DNA of 64,000 nt, taken from positions 124,001 through 188,000 of the forward strand of contig NZ_CP017194.1 in assembly GCF_006770265.1 (NCBI RefSeq), written 5' to 3'. Under the pieces are notes generated by a model. It saw only the letters and a list, made by a program, of their open reading frames with translations, did no database searches and had not been told where the DNA came from. Source of the DNA: Lactococcus carnosus (GTDB lineage Bacteria > Bacillota > Bacilli > Lactobacillales > Streptococcaceae). Positions 1-9,543 of the stretch are shown piece by piece. Position numbers and translations under genes: made by a program. Positions within the stretch are counted from its first letter, which is position 1, and every line of letters starts with the position of its first letter.

Positions 1-1
1 A

Positions 2-184
2 GTAGAAATTTTAAAAGATACAGCTGTGACTGTTAGTCCAGTTGATTCTAGTCAATTCCCTGCTAAGGCAAAACGTCCCTTAAACTCAACGATGAGTTTA
101 GATAAGGCTAAAGCAACAGGTTTTGTTATTCCAACATGGCAAGATGCTTTGGAAGCCTTTTACCGTCAAGAAAAACCAGCTTAA
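2..184 (+). CDS. rmlD: dTDP-4-dehydrorhamnose reductase, C-terminal end (partial)
   Basis: The window opens inside an open frame whose last 60 residues end in an AKATGFVIPTWQDALEAFY-type tail, as in RmlD/RfbD, which makes dTDP-L-rhamnose, the sugar donor for the rhamnan genes that follow. The 5' part lies outside the window, so the NAD(P)-binding domain cannot be checked. A strong terminator follows the stop, so the rml genes and the rgp genes appear to be separate transcription units. The family call rests on the tail and on context. Confidence 0.8.
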   Translation, partial: VEILKDTAVTVSPVDSSQFPAKAKRPLNSTMSLDKAKATGFVIPTWQDALEAFYRQEKPA

Positions 185-200
185 AATGATGCTTTACAAG

Positions 201-224
201 CAAGTACTTCGGTACTTGTTTTTT
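201..224 (+). terminator. Rho-independent terminator after rmlD
   Basis: Perfect 7-bp stem CAAGTAC/GTACTTG closed by a TTCG tetraloop and followed by six T. It separates rmlD from the rgp operon. Confidence 0.9.
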
Positions 225-301
225 AGATTTTAACATGTCCTATCCGTAGCGTATCTAAGATGCCCCCCCTTGTAAGTCCTTAACTGTAATCAGACGGTAA
301 A

Positions 302-330
302 ATGACAATTATCCTTAATTATGCTATACT
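302..330 (+). promoter_or_regulatory. Promoter of the rgp operon
   Basis: A -35-like ATGACA at 302-307, a 17-bp spacer and -10 TATACT at 325-330 preceded by TGC (extended -10). rgpA starts 32 bp further on, with an AGGTGA ribosome-binding site at about 354-359. Confidence 0.75.
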
Positions 331-362
331 GAAAAAGACTATGACGAGAAATTAGGTGAAAA

Positions 363-1505
363 ATGCAACATGTTTTTATAATTGGTTCGCGCGGATTGCC
401 AGCCAAATATGGAGGCTTTGAGACTTTTGTTGAGGAGCTTGTTAGTCATCAACAGTCAGATCAAATTAAGTATCATGTTGCCCAGCTTTCGGATAGTGAA
501 ACAGGCAAACATCTTACTTATAAAACTGCGGATGTATTTGAAGTAAAAGTAAGAAATTTTGGTGCGGCAAATGTCATTTTCTATGACCGAGATGCGATCA
601 TCTATGCGATACGATATATTAAAGCAAACAATATTACGAACCCCATATTTTATATTTTAGGGAACACATTAGGTGCCTTTATTGGTCACTATGTGAAGCT
701 GATTCATAAGATAGGTGGCAAATTGTACGTTAATCCAGATGGACTTGAGTGGAAGCGTAGTAAGTGGATAAAGCCAATTCAAGTGTACTTGAAATATTCA
801 GAGAAAAAAATGGCTGAAAATGCTGATTTGATTATTTCGGATAATCAGGGGATTGAAGACTATTTAAAAGCTGAATATGATCATGTTGCATCAAAAGTGA
901 TTGCATATGGTACGAACGATGTCGTAACGGTTCCGGGAGCAGCTCAACCATGGTTGGATAAATATGGCATCCAAGTGGGTGCCTATTACCTTGTTGTTGG
1001 TCGATTTGTTCCTGAGAATAATTACGAGGTAATTATTCGTAATTATATGAATTCAAGTACAACACATGATTTGGTGATCATCACCAACCATCTGGGCGAT
1101 CCTTATTTTGAAAAATTACGTCAATTAACCAACTTTGATCAAGACAAGCGAATCAAGTTCGTTGGCACAGTGTATGATAAAGAGCAACTGACTGCTATCA
1201 GAAAGCATGCTTTTGCTTATATACATGGACATGCCGTAGGCGGGACAAACCCAGGATTACTTGAAGCGATGAGTGCGACAGATTTAAACTTGGTATTTGA
1301 TGTTAGTTTTAACCGAAATGTTGCCTTAGATTCGGCTCTTTTCTGGCAAATCGATACACTTACTGAGGTAATGAGTCAAGCAGAGATGCTCAAAGTTGAA
1401 GCAATTGAGGGACTTGCAAAAAAGGCGAAAAAAATTATTGCTGAGAAATATACTTGGGATAAGATTGTTGACCAATATGAGGAGTTGTTTTTGAATGAAA
1501 GTTAA
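363..1505 (+). CDS. rgpA: DUF1972-type rhamnosyltransferase RgpA
   Basis: 380-residue cytoplasmic glycosyltransferase. The N-terminus carries the DUF1972 signature GSRGLPAKYGGFETF (about residues 8-22). The C-terminal half is a GT4 Rossmann domain with the EX7E-type segment NPGLLEAM near residue 297. In streptococci and lactococci RgpA-type enzymes transfer rhamnose to the lipid-linked primer or the growing rhamnan. It is the first gene after the promoter at 302-330 and overlaps the next gene by 11 bp, so the two are translationally coupled. The exact linkage formed cannot be read from sequence. Confidence 0.88.
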   Translation: MQHVFIIGSRGLPAKYGGFETFVEELVSHQQSDQIKYHVAQLSDSETGKHLTYKTADVFEVKVRNFGAANVIFYDRDAIIYAIRYIKANNITNPIFYILGNTLGAFIGHYVKLIHKIGGKLYVNPDGLEWKRSKWIKPIQVYLKYSEKKMAENADLIISDNQGIEDYLKAEYDHVASKVIAYGTNDVVTVPGAAQPWLDKYGIQVGAYYLVVGRFVPENNYEVIIRNYMNSSTTHDLVIITNHLGDPYFEKLRQLTNFDQDKRIKFVGTVYDKEQLTAIRKHAFAYIHGHAVGGTNPGLLEAMSATDLNLVFDVSFNRNVALDSALFWQIDTLTEVMSQAEMLKVEAIEGLAKKAKKIIAEKYTWDKIVDQYEELFLNES

Positions 1506-2433
1506 TATTGTTCTCTCAACCTACAATGGGGCCAAGTTTCTTTCCGAACAAATTGATAGCATCCAAGCGCAGACGTTTACAGATTGGCAATTACTGATTC
1601 GTGATGATGATTCGAGCGATAAAACGCGGGATATTATTGTGTCTTACATGTTGAAAGATGAGCGCATCAAGTTTATTAATGAGGGTGATCATACAAATCT
1701 GGGTGTCATTAATAGTTTTTACAAGCTAATCAAGCATGATAGCGCAGATTATTATTTTTTCTGTGATCAAGATGATGTTTGGCTTCCGGAAAAAATGGCA
1801 ACGATGTTAGCTGAAGCGACAAGACATGACGTAAGTCAACCGTTGATGGTCTATATGGATTTATCAGTAGTGGATGAAAAACTGAGGGTGATCAATCCAT
1901 CTATGATTCATAGCCAAAGTCATCATGCCAATACAAGTTTACTGGCAGAGTTAACAGAGAATACTGTGACTGGTGGTGTGGCGATGATCAATCATGCTTT
2001 AGTCAAAAGATGGCGGAGCACAGATAATAGCATCATGCATGATTGGTATCTGGCCTTGCTAGCAACTGCAACAGGTGAGCTGGTTTATATTGACAAGCCT
2101 GGTGAACTTTATCGGCAGCATGATCATAATGTTTTGGGTGCTAGGACCATTGGTAAGCGCCTTAAAAAATGGTTAAATCCATTACAAGCTGTAGACAAAT
2201 ATTGGCAACTTATCATTACTAGCCAAAAGCAAGCAGCTTCTTTATTAACGCAACCGGATTTATCGGATGAGAATAGAGAGCTGATCGAGAAGTATGTTGC
2301 CTTGCTAAATCAGACGGTTGTGAATCGGATTAAGTATTTAAAAGAATATAACTTTAAAAAGAATAAATTATTTCACACGATTGTATTTCGTACACTTGTT
2401 GTGACAAAAATAGGCTTCAAAAGTAGCTATTAA
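1495..2433 (+). CDS. rgpB: GT2 rhamnosyltransferase RgpB
   Basis: 312-residue family-2 glycosyltransferase with the N-terminal STYNGAKFL motif, a DDDSSD nucleotide-sugar site and a DQDDVW DXD-type motif near residue 90. Its length and position directly after rgpA match RgpB, which adds alpha-rhamnose to the rhamnan backbone in the cytoplasm. The ATG overlaps the end of rgpA. It is followed by 86 bp without a gene before rgpC. Confidence 0.85.
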   Translation: MKVNIVLSTYNGAKFLSEQIDSIQAQTFTDWQLLIRDDDSSDKTRDIIVSYMLKDERIKFINEGDHTNLGVINSFYKLIKHDSADYYFFCDQDDVWLPEKMATMLAEATRHDVSQPLMVYMDLSVVDEKLRVINPSMIHSQSHHANTSLLAELTENTVTGGVAMINHALVKRWRSTDNSIMHDWYLALLATATGELVYIDKPGELYRQHDHNVLGARTIGKRLKKWLNPLQAVDKYWQLIITSQKQAASLLTQPDLSDENRELIEKYVALLNQTVVNRIKYLKEYNFKKNKLFHTIVFRTLVVTKIGFKSSY

Positions 2434-2436
2434 TTA

Positions 2437-2490
2437 CTCAGGTAAGTTTATTTAATGTGTACTTAAACCGTTTTAATTTTAATACCTGAG
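2437..2490. repeat. 8-bp inverted repeat between rgpB and rgpC
   Basis: CTCAGGTA at 2437-2444 and TACCTGAG at 2483-2490 are exact inverted repeats 38 bp apart. No T-run follows, so this is not an obvious terminator. It could be a protein-binding site, an mRNA processing structure or chance. Confidence 0.4.
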
Positions 2491-2519
2491 CGGCATAGGA
2501 TTATAAGAAAGAGAAGATT

Positions 2520-3329
2520 ATGAACTTTTTTGATAAAAAAAATAAAATATTATTAAGAGAAATGATAAAAACTGATTTCAAATTACGTTATCAGGGCTCA
2601 GCCATAGGCTACCTATGGTCAATCTTAAAACCAGTACTGTTATTTTTAGTTTTATATGTTGTTTTCGTAAGATTTCTAAGATTTGGTGCTGGTGTACCTC
2701 ATTTTGCTGTTGCCTTACTTCTGGGAATGACTATCTGGAACTTTTTCTCTGAGGTAACGAATATGGGCATGGTATCCATTGTCTCTAGAGGAGACTTGAT
2801 GAGAAAAATTTCATTTTCAAAACCAGTCATTATCTTCTCCGTAACAGCAAATGCGCTAATCAACTTTGGGATTAATCTAGTAGTTGTTCTGGTTTTTGCC
2901 CTGATAAACGGTGTTCGATTTACGCCAAAGGTGTTATTTTTACCATTTTTAACAATTGAGTTATTGTTATTATCTGTAGGGATTGCATTTTTACTTGCTA
3001 CTCTATTTGTCAAATATAGAGATTTAGCGCCAGTATGGGAAGTTTTTCTACAAGCTTTTATGTATGCCACACCCATCATCTATCCACTAACGATGCTATT
3101 TAAAAACGGTAATGAAATCACATGGTATGCTCGGATATTGATGCTGAACCCAATGGCACAGATAGTTCAAGATTTAAGATATACGCTTATAGATCCAGTA
3201 AATATAACAACATGGCAAATTGTTCCGATGTCAGTGGCTTGGATACCGTATGTACTCTCGCCAATCGTCTTTTTTATAGGACTTTCAGTCTTTAATAAGC
3301 GATCTGATAAATTTGCTGAAATCATATAG
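2520..3329 (+). CDS. rgpC: Polysaccharide ABC transporter permease RgpC
   Basis: 269-residue ABC-2 type permease with about six hydrophobic segments and the family feature LRYQGSAIGYLWSILKPV near residues 22-39. It forms the membrane channel that exports the lipid-linked rhamnan, together with the ATPase encoded immediately downstream. The stop codon TAG lies inside the ribosome-binding site of rgpD. Length is typical for the Wzm/TagG family. Confidence 0.9.
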   Translation: MNFFDKKNKILLREMIKTDFKLRYQGSAIGYLWSILKPVLLFLVLYVVFVRFLRFGAGVPHFAVALLLGMTIWNFFSEVTNMGMVSIVSRGDLMRKISFSKPVIIFSVTANALINFGINLVVVLVFALINGVRFTPKVLFLPFLTIELLLLSVGIAFLLATLFVKYRDLAPVWEVFLQAFMYATPIIYPLTMLFKNGNEITWYARILMLNPMAQIVQDLRYTLIDPVNITTWQIVPMSVAWIPYVLSPIVFFIGLSVFNKRSDKFAEII

Positions 3330-3338
3330 GAGTTGGAA

Positions 3339-4571
3339 ATGACAGATAATAATATTGCAGTAAAAATTGACCATGTTTCAAAATCATTTAGGTTACCAAC
3401 GGAAAGTTCTTCAAGTCTTCGTACAACACTGGTTAATCGTCTTAAAGGCATCAAGGGATATACGGAACAACACGTACTAAAAGATATTTCTTTTGAAGTT
3501 GAAAAAGGAGATTTCTTTGGTATTGTTGGCCGAAACGGATCTGGTAAGTCAACACTTCTCAAAATAATTTCGCAAATTTATGTGCCTGAAAAAGGGAATT
3601 TGGATGTCCATGGAAAACTAGTTTCGTTTATTGAACTGGGTGTTGGCTTTAATCCAGAACTAACCGGTAAAGAAAACGTCTATCTTAATGGTGCGATGCT
3701 AGGCTTTTCTGTCGAAGAAATAGATGCAATGTATGATGATATTGTTGATTTTGCTGAACTCAGTGACTTCATGAATCAAAAACTTAAAAATTATTCTTCA
3801 GGTATGCAAGTTCGGTTGGCATTTTCAGTTGCGATTAAGGCACAGGGAGATGTGCTAGTACTTGATGAAGTTTTGGCAGTTGGTGACGAAGCTTTTCAAA
3901 GGAAATGTAATGATTATTTCATGGAAAGAAGAAAGTCAGGATTGACGACTATTCTGGTAACACACGATATGAGTTCCGTGAAAAAGTACTGTAATAAAGC
4001 GATTATGATTAAAAACGGAGAAATCTTTTCTCAGGGTAATCCGAGTGAAGTGTCAGATGATTATACTGCGTCAAATTTTGAGAAACGTGAAAAAATTAAT
4101 CAAAAGCAATCTGAAGTTGAAGCATCTGAATTTAAACCAGGTAGAAATGAACTCGTTCCAGAATTTGAAATTGAGAACATGAGTCCAAGTGTCCTGAAAT
4201 CTAGTGATATTCTGGAATTTAAAATTTCATATGAAATTACAAAAGATATAGCGAGTGGTGTTGGCTTTTCATTACTTGATTTGACAAGTGGTGGCGCATT
4301 TTCGATAATAGATGACGGTGCGATTCAGTCCCAAATTTTCAGCGCTTGGTCTACACAAAAAGGTAGGATTGAGAGAACATACCAATTACCTTTAGATAAT
4401 TTCAATAATCGTGATTTTATGATTGTTGCAGCATGTTTCACGGGAACAGATAAAAAAGGTGACTTTAAGGCGATTGCTAATCTTGGTGGAGAGTCAGGTC
4501 TTAGGTTTTATGTTCGGGGTGAAGTTGATACCGGTCCTTTATTAAAACAGCAAGGTGTATTTGTAGATTAG
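3339..4571 (+). CDS. rgpD: Polysaccharide ABC transporter ATPase RgpD with C-terminal Wzt-like domain
   Basis: 410 residues from ATG 3339. The AGGAG at 3328-3332 sits at correct spacing for this ATG, whereas the in-frame TTG at 3333 abuts it and is unlikely to be used. Walker A GRNGSGKST is at about residues 64-72, followed by a YSSGMQ signature and Walker B VLVLDE. Residues beyond about 255 form an extra domain ending DTGPLLKQQGVFVD, comparable to the Wzt carbohydrate-binding domain that recognises the end of the exported chain. It pairs with RgpC. That the C-terminal domain senses chain end or modification is inference. Confidence 0.9.
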   Translation: MTDNNIAVKIDHVSKSFRLPTESSSSLRTTLVNRLKGIKGYTEQHVLKDISFEVEKGDFFGIVGRNGSGKSTLLKIISQIYVPEKGNLDVHGKLVSFIELGVGFNPELTGKENVYLNGAMLGFSVEEIDAMYDDIVDFAELSDFMNQKLKNYSSGMQVRLAFSVAIKAQGDVLVLDEVLAVGDEAFQRKCNDYFMERRKSGLTTILVTHDMSSVKKYCNKAIMIKNGEIFSQGNPSEVSDDYTASNFEKREKINQKQSEVEASEFKPGRNELVPEFEIENMSPSVLKSSDILEFKISYEITKDIASGVGFSLLDLTSGGAFSIIDDGAIQSQIFSAWSTQKGRIERTYQLPLDNFNNRDFMIVAACFTGTDKKGDFKAIANLGGESGLRFYVRGEVDTGPLLKQQGVFVD

Positions 4572-4580
4572 GAACTCAGT

Positions 4581-5957
4581 ATGAAGAAAATTTTATTCAT
4601 GGCAGCGATTGGGAGTGATACGAATGGTGCAGATCTGTCTTTGACGCACCAGATGATTTATTGCTCTCAGCTAGGGTTTGACGTGATAGTTGTCGCATCC
4701 AATTTGACTGATGATTATAAACTCTTGCTAGAGAAGCATCAGATTGGTTACTACCAAATTGATTATACTTGGTGGCATGATGCCAATTCATCAGATGAGA
4801 GCCGTAGTGTTTTAAATTTTCAAGCTGTATCATCTTTAATTGAAATCATACATGATGAAGGGGTTGATGTTACAATTACTAATACGGCCAATATCCCCCA
4901 GTTAGCCCTTGCAGCAGCAGTAACAAGTAGACCACATATATGGCTGATTCATGAGTTTCCGAAAGGAGATTTTGCTTATACTGCGGAAAAATATGATTTT
5001 ATTTCAAATTTTTCAAATAAGATTTTAACATCGGGTTCTGTATTAGCCACGTCATTAAAACAAGAGTTTAGACTTGATCATGTTGCTTACTTTTTACCTT
5101 ATACTGATAAGCCTAAAATACGGTATGATGATACTGTACCAGCGAGGTTAGTCTCAGTAAATGCGATAACAGGTGATGGTAAAAATCATTTAGAGACAAT
5201 TCGGATTTTTGAAAAATTGAAACCAGATTTTCCGAAACTTGAATTATTAATTACGGGGGCTGTGGCCAATGAGGCATATTATCAGTTGTTATTGACTTAT
5301 ATTAAAGACAATGAAATTCAGGATGTTACGTTTTCTCAAAGCAGTTTATTTAGTGAAAACTGGTCAGCGGTGAACGTAAATGACATCTTTATTAACACGT
5401 CCAAAATGGAAACCTTTGGGTTAACAACTGTTGAGGCACTTTTGGCAGGCTTAAGAACCGTAGTCTCTGATACTGCAGGGACGGTGCTTTGTCGTCAAGG
5501 TTTTTTGTCAGAAGCGTCACTTTACAATTTAGGTGACTTAGATGCTGCTGTTAGGCTAGTGAAATCCCAATTATTATCTACTGTTGGTAAGCCTGACAAC
5601 CAATTAGCAGAGTATAGAATAGAAGAAATAACAAAAACATTAATTGATGCAATAAAAGGTTCTGATGTCAATCCACAGGTAGGGTTGCAACATTTTAATG
5701 ACCAAATCACAGATGTATCAAAAGTTATACAAGAGCGTTTGCGGCTATACAAAGAACAACAAAACTTTTCCGAAGAGAGACTGGCTGTCATTGATAGTAA
5801 AGAAGATGAACTTAATTTTCTAAGGGAAGTAAATGAAGAACGATTAGCTTTAATCTATCAGCAGCAAGCGATGATTGAAAAGATAGAAAAAGAGCTATCG
5901 CTAATAAAAAGTAGGATTGGCTATCGTATATTACGCAAGCTAAGGTTAAGAAAATAG
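4581..5957 (+). CDS. GT4 family glycosyltransferase with C-terminal coiled coil
   Basis: 458-residue group-1 (GT4) glycosyltransferase. The C-terminal Rossmann domain has the EX7E-like motif METFGLTTVEALLAG at roughly residues 275-290. From about residue 380 the protein is charged and heptad-like, rich in E, Q, L and K, suggesting a coiled coil, and it ends in a basic RILRKLRLRK tail that could touch the membrane. It lies 9 bp after rgpD and just before rgpF, the slot of RgpE-type backbone or side-chain transferases. Classical RgpE is a GT2, so I give no symbol. Confidence 0.8.
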   Translation: MKKILFMAAIGSDTNGADLSLTHQMIYCSQLGFDVIVVASNLTDDYKLLLEKHQIGYYQIDYTWWHDANSSDESRSVLNFQAVSSLIEIIHDEGVDVTITNTANIPQLALAAAVTSRPHIWLIHEFPKGDFAYTAEKYDFISNFSNKILTSGSVLATSLKQEFRLDHVAYFLPYTDKPKIRYDDTVPARLVSVNAITGDGKNHLETIRIFEKLKPDFPKLELLITGAVANEAYYQLLLTYIKDNEIQDVTFSQSSLFSENWSAVNVNDIFINTSKMETFGLTTVEALLAGLRTVVSDTAGTVLCRQGFLSEASLYNLGDLDAAVRLVKSQLLSTVGKPDNQLAEYRIEEITKTLIDAIKGSDVNPQVGLQHFNDQITDVSKVIQERLRLYKEQQNFSEERLAVIDSKEDELNFLREVNEERLALIYQQQAMIEKIEKELSLIKSRIGYRILRKLRLRK

Positions 5958-5975
5958 TAAGTGCATGGAGGCATC

Positions 5976-7760
5976 GTGAGAAATCGGTTATTGTTATATG
6001 TCCATTTTAATAAAAATAATGAATTAAGCGAGCACGTTATCTATCAGCTGTCACAAATTAGGCAAAGTTTTGATAACATTGTATTCATTTCAAATAGTGT
6101 ACTTCAGGAAGAAGATCTTCAAAAATTAAAAAGAGACCAGTTGATAGATGATACGATTCAACGTGAAAATAGTGGCTATGATTTTGCTGCTTGGTCTCAG
6201 GCTATGAAACAGATAGGGTTTAAAAGTCTAGGTGAGTATGATTCAGTTACGATAATGAATGACACTTGTTTTGGCCCTTTTTACGATTTTGAGACTTATT
6301 TCAAATCATTTGACATGAATGAGTCAAATGATTTTTGGGGTATTACAAATAATAGAAGTCATGCTGTTGCACCATGGGGTGAAAAAATACAGATACCAGA
6401 CCATATTCAATCGTATTTTGTTAGTTTTAAGCCAAACATCGTAAGGTCAGAAGCTTTTGTTGATTTTTGGAAGAGCATAGAGATTTTGACTGATGTCGTC
6501 AAGGTAATTGTAGCATATGAAACGGGGATGACAGCTCGTTTTGTGGCTGCCGGTTTCAAATATGACGTTATTTTTGATACACTAAAGGAAAGCTGGGCAG
6601 GAATGCCTATACACGATTTTTCTGTTTTCAATCTACCGGAGCTTCTAAAAAGAAAAGTGCCATTTTTGAAAGTGAAGTCTTTTGTCTTTGGAGAGGATGA
6701 TATTTATACACCCCTTGTTGTCCAGGAACTAGAGAGAACGAGTGTGTACCCGATACAACTGATAGTAGATCATATGACACTTGCACACCTTCCAGATAGT
6801 GAGTATATGCTTGCTTATAAAACTAGGAAATTTGATGAAGAGGTTGAGACGACTAGTCGTTTGACCTTGGCCATTCATTTACATGTTTATTATGTCTCTC
6901 TTTTAGAAGAATACTTAGAAAATTTCCAGAAATATTTACCAGAATTTTCACTGTATATAACCACTGATACTGAGAGTAAAGCAATTGACATAAAAAAAAG
7001 ACTGGGTAATACGGAAGCAATCATTACAGTGACTGGTAATAAAGGTAGAGATGTGTTGCCTTGGATGCTGATTTCAGAGCAATTAAGTAAATTTGATATT
7101 GTGGGACATTTCCATACCAAACGATCTGAGTTGAATCAATGGATTGTAGGAGAATCATGGCGCCATGATCTAGTTGATAGTCTGATTAAGCCAGCCAAAA
7201 GTATCTTAAAAGAACTTGAAAATAATCCCAAAATTGGTCTGATTATACCTGATGTTCCATCATTTTTTGACTATCATCACGGGCCATCAGCATCAAATGA
7301 GGCGGAACTATATCCAAAAATGCAGTCTTTATGGACGCGATTAAGCAATCAATCAAATGTGATGATACCAGAGCGTGACACTTATGTGATGAGTTATGGC
7401 ACCATGATATTCTATCGTCCTAATGCTTTGGAAAGCTTGTTATCGCTTGATATTGTAGCAGAAGTACCTGCAGAACCGCTGCCTTTTGATAGCGTATTAC
7501 ATGCTTTTGAAAGACTGCTTGTGTATGTCTCTTGGGCAAATGGTTTTGATTACCTAATTTCAAGCACTCATGATATCACAGGGTTTACAGTAGGTAAAGC
7601 GTCAAATCGTATGTTGCTCGATCCTGCTGTGACAGTAGGTGATAAAGTCAAATGGGAAGATTTAGGAGCAAAACGAGCAATTAAATATGTTATTGCGAAA
7701 TCATTAGATAAAATAGGTTTGTGGCAACTTTATAGGAAGTTGTCTGGTAAGCATAACTAA
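5976..7760 (+). CDS. rgpF: Rhamnan synthesis protein F (RgpF)
   Basis: About 594 residues from GTG 5976, which has GGAGG at 5966-5970 with 5-nt spacing; an upstream in-frame GTG at 5961 lacks such a site. The protein has two related halves of the RgpF family. The N-terminal half contains ENSGYDFAAW and the C-terminal half NKGRDVLPWM followed by GHFHTKRS. RgpF is a cytoplasmic rhamnosyltransferase of rhamnan assembly and normally closes the core rgp set. It follows the GT4 gene closely and a gap of 171 bp comes next. Confidence 0.88.
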   Translation: MRNRLLLYVHFNKNNELSEHVIYQLSQIRQSFDNIVFISNSVLQEEDLQKLKRDQLIDDTIQRENSGYDFAAWSQAMKQIGFKSLGEYDSVTIMNDTCFGPFYDFETYFKSFDMNESNDFWGITNNRSHAVAPWGEKIQIPDHIQSYFVSFKPNIVRSEAFVDFWKSIEILTDVVKVIVAYETGMTARFVAAGFKYDVIFDTLKESWAGMPIHDFSVFNLPELLKRKVPFLKVKSFVFGEDDIYTPLVVQELERTSVYPIQLIVDHMTLAHLPDSEYMLAYKTRKFDEEVETTSRLTLAIHLHVYYVSLLEEYLENFQKYLPEFSLYITTDTESKAIDIKKRLGNTEAIITVTGNKGRDVLPWMLISEQLSKFDIVGHFHTKRSELNQWIVGESWRHDLVDSLIKPAKSILKELENNPKIGLIIPDVPSFFDYHHGPSASNEAELYPKMQSLWTRLSNQSNVMIPERDTYVMSYGTMIFYRPNALESLLSLDIVAEVPAEPLPFDSVLHAFERLLVYVSWANGFDYLISSTHDITGFTVGKASNRMLLDPAVTVGDKVKWEDLGAKRAIKYVIAKSLDKIGLWQLYRKLSGKHN

Positions 7761-7931
7761 AAGCTGATGTTGAAAATGATGAGACACTATTTAGTCATCT
7801 ATTTCTTGAATTGTTGCCGAAAGCCTGTTAATTTACTTTGATATACGTAGAGTAGTATATCATGACGTTTATCGAATGGTGATGCATGATGTAGGATACT
7901 CCTTTTAATATGATAGTAGTTTGGAGAAGTT

Positions 7932-9521
7932 ATGAAAAGAAAAATGAGTGCTGGTATAAGGAATGTTTATAATAATAAATTTATTTTTTTAACATTGACA
8001 GTATTGCTATTTATGTCTCATTTTATGTTTAATAGTGAAGTTGATTGGCCAATACGTTATATGTTCCCTGCTTTTTGTGTACTTGTTGTACTAATGTTTG
8101 TGCTAAATTTTAATGATGTAAAAAAAATACCTAGCAATGCATTCTATATCATTTTGTTGATTGGGTCTTTAAATAGTTTAATCTTACCAGCTGGAACAGG
8201 TTTAGATGAGCAAGCACACTATGCAAATGCCATGCAAATTGCAGATGGTCGGTTGATCAATCTGGTAGATAAAACGGATTTTTATAAAGTTTCTCCAGAT
8301 GCTGCATTTAATCCTGAGGGGCAGGTGGATAAATATAACCTTTATACTAGTAATTGGTTACACTTAAAACATAAACAATCTGATTATAGCATTATCAAAA
8401 CGAAAAGTCATAATATTGCTAATCCTGTCTTTATTCCATCAGCTATAGGTATTAAAATTGGTAGAATACTAAGTCCATATGTTTTTATTTCCTATTATTT
8501 AGGAAGAATGTTTAATGTGCTTGCATTGGCTACGATGGCATATTTTGCAATTAAAAAATCGAAGCATTATGCAATCGCATTATTTGGTATTTCAACGATT
8601 CCGATTTGTTTATGGATCTCTGCTGGATATAACTATGATTCATTTTATTATGGTCTAACCCTACTAGCGATATCTTGGTTAATAAATATGTTTGATAATG
8701 AAAGCAAGATACAATTAAAGAATACCATTGTCTACTCAATTTTTTCTTGTTTATTAGTTTTAGCTAAAGCACCGATGGTTTCCATTATTGTTTTACCTTT
8801 ATTTATTCCAAAATCATACTATCAGTCTGCTAAAGTCAAACTGTTAACACTTATTCCGATTGTTCTGATGACATTTGTCGCGGTAGCGTGGTTAGCTCAA
8901 GTACGTATTTTTTCTTTATTTGGATATACTTCCGCTGTCACCAGCGATGTAGATACTTCGAAAGTCTCTAATTTAACATATTTTCTTGCTCATCTAAAAG
9001 AGTCAATCGGCGTGTTTATCCGAACGTTCTTAAATGTAATTGGGCAAAATACTTTTCAGGAAATTGGCTCACCCAATGGTCACCTACAAGCACCTTTTAT
9101 TCCAGTTGAACATGGTATAATGAATAATATTAATATCGTCATTTTTATTCTGATGATTCTAATAACAAGCTTTGTAGTGAGAATAGAATTACCGAAATAT
9201 TTTAAAGTTATACTAATTGCGATCAACATTTTTATTATTTTTGCCACAATTTATGCAATCTCTGGGGATTCAAGAGTTTATAGCCAAGGCCAAAAGGTTG
9301 TTGGCGGCATACAAGGTAGATATTTATTCATTACGATGGCATCTCTTCCGGCCTTATTCAGTAGTCCTATCAAAAAAATATTCAGAATTGAATCTGCTAC
9401 AAATAAGATAGATATAAGTCTAGAAGAGCATATTTGTGCTGTCGTAATGAAGTTATGTTTATTTGGCGCCTTATTAACTACTTATACCTACTTTTACGTT
9501 ACAGGGGATCTTATCTTTTAG
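7932..9521 (+). CDS. Polytopic membrane protein, DUF2142/GT-C-like
   Basis: 529 residues with about eleven to twelve hydrophobic segments. After the first helices an extracellular loop carries GLDEQAHYANAM, an acidic DE..H motif of the kind found in DUF2142 and other GT-C transferases that use polyprenyl-phosphate sugars outside the membrane. GGAG at 7922-7925 supports the ATG. With the GacI/GacJ-like pair and the flippase downstream, it is the best candidate for the enzyme that moves a side-chain sugar onto exported rhamnan, as GacL does in group A streptococcus. The gene looks more A+T-rich than its neighbours. Confidence 0.65.
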   Translation: MKRKMSAGIRNVYNNKFIFLTLTVLLFMSHFMFNSEVDWPIRYMFPAFCVLVVLMFVLNFNDVKKIPSNAFYIILLIGSLNSLILPAGTGLDEQAHYANAMQIADGRLINLVDKTDFYKVSPDAAFNPEGQVDKYNLYTSNWLHLKHKQSDYSIIKTKSHNIANPVFIPSAIGIKIGRILSPYVFISYYLGRMFNVLALATMAYFAIKKSKHYAIALFGISTIPICLWISAGYNYDSFYYGLTLLAISWLINMFDNESKIQLKNTIVYSIFSCLLVLAKAPMVSIIVLPLFIPKSYYQSAKVKLLTLIPIVLMTFVAVAWLAQVRIFSLFGYTSAVTSDVDTSKVSNLTYFLAHLKESIGVFIRTFLNVIGQNTFQEIGSPNGHLQAPFIPVEHGIMNNINIVIFILMILITSFVVRIELPKYFKVILIAINIFIIFATIYAISGDSRVYSQGQKVVGGIQGRYLFITMASLPALFSSPIKKIFRIESATNKIDISLEEHICAVVMKLCLFGALLTTYTYFYVTGDLIF

Positions 9522-9543
9522 TCAAATAGAATTGGGAGACATC

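Noticed and set aside
2699-3079. 126-residue minus-strand frame inside rgpC
   Set aside because: Antisense shadow of a clear ABC permease gene; no start signals.
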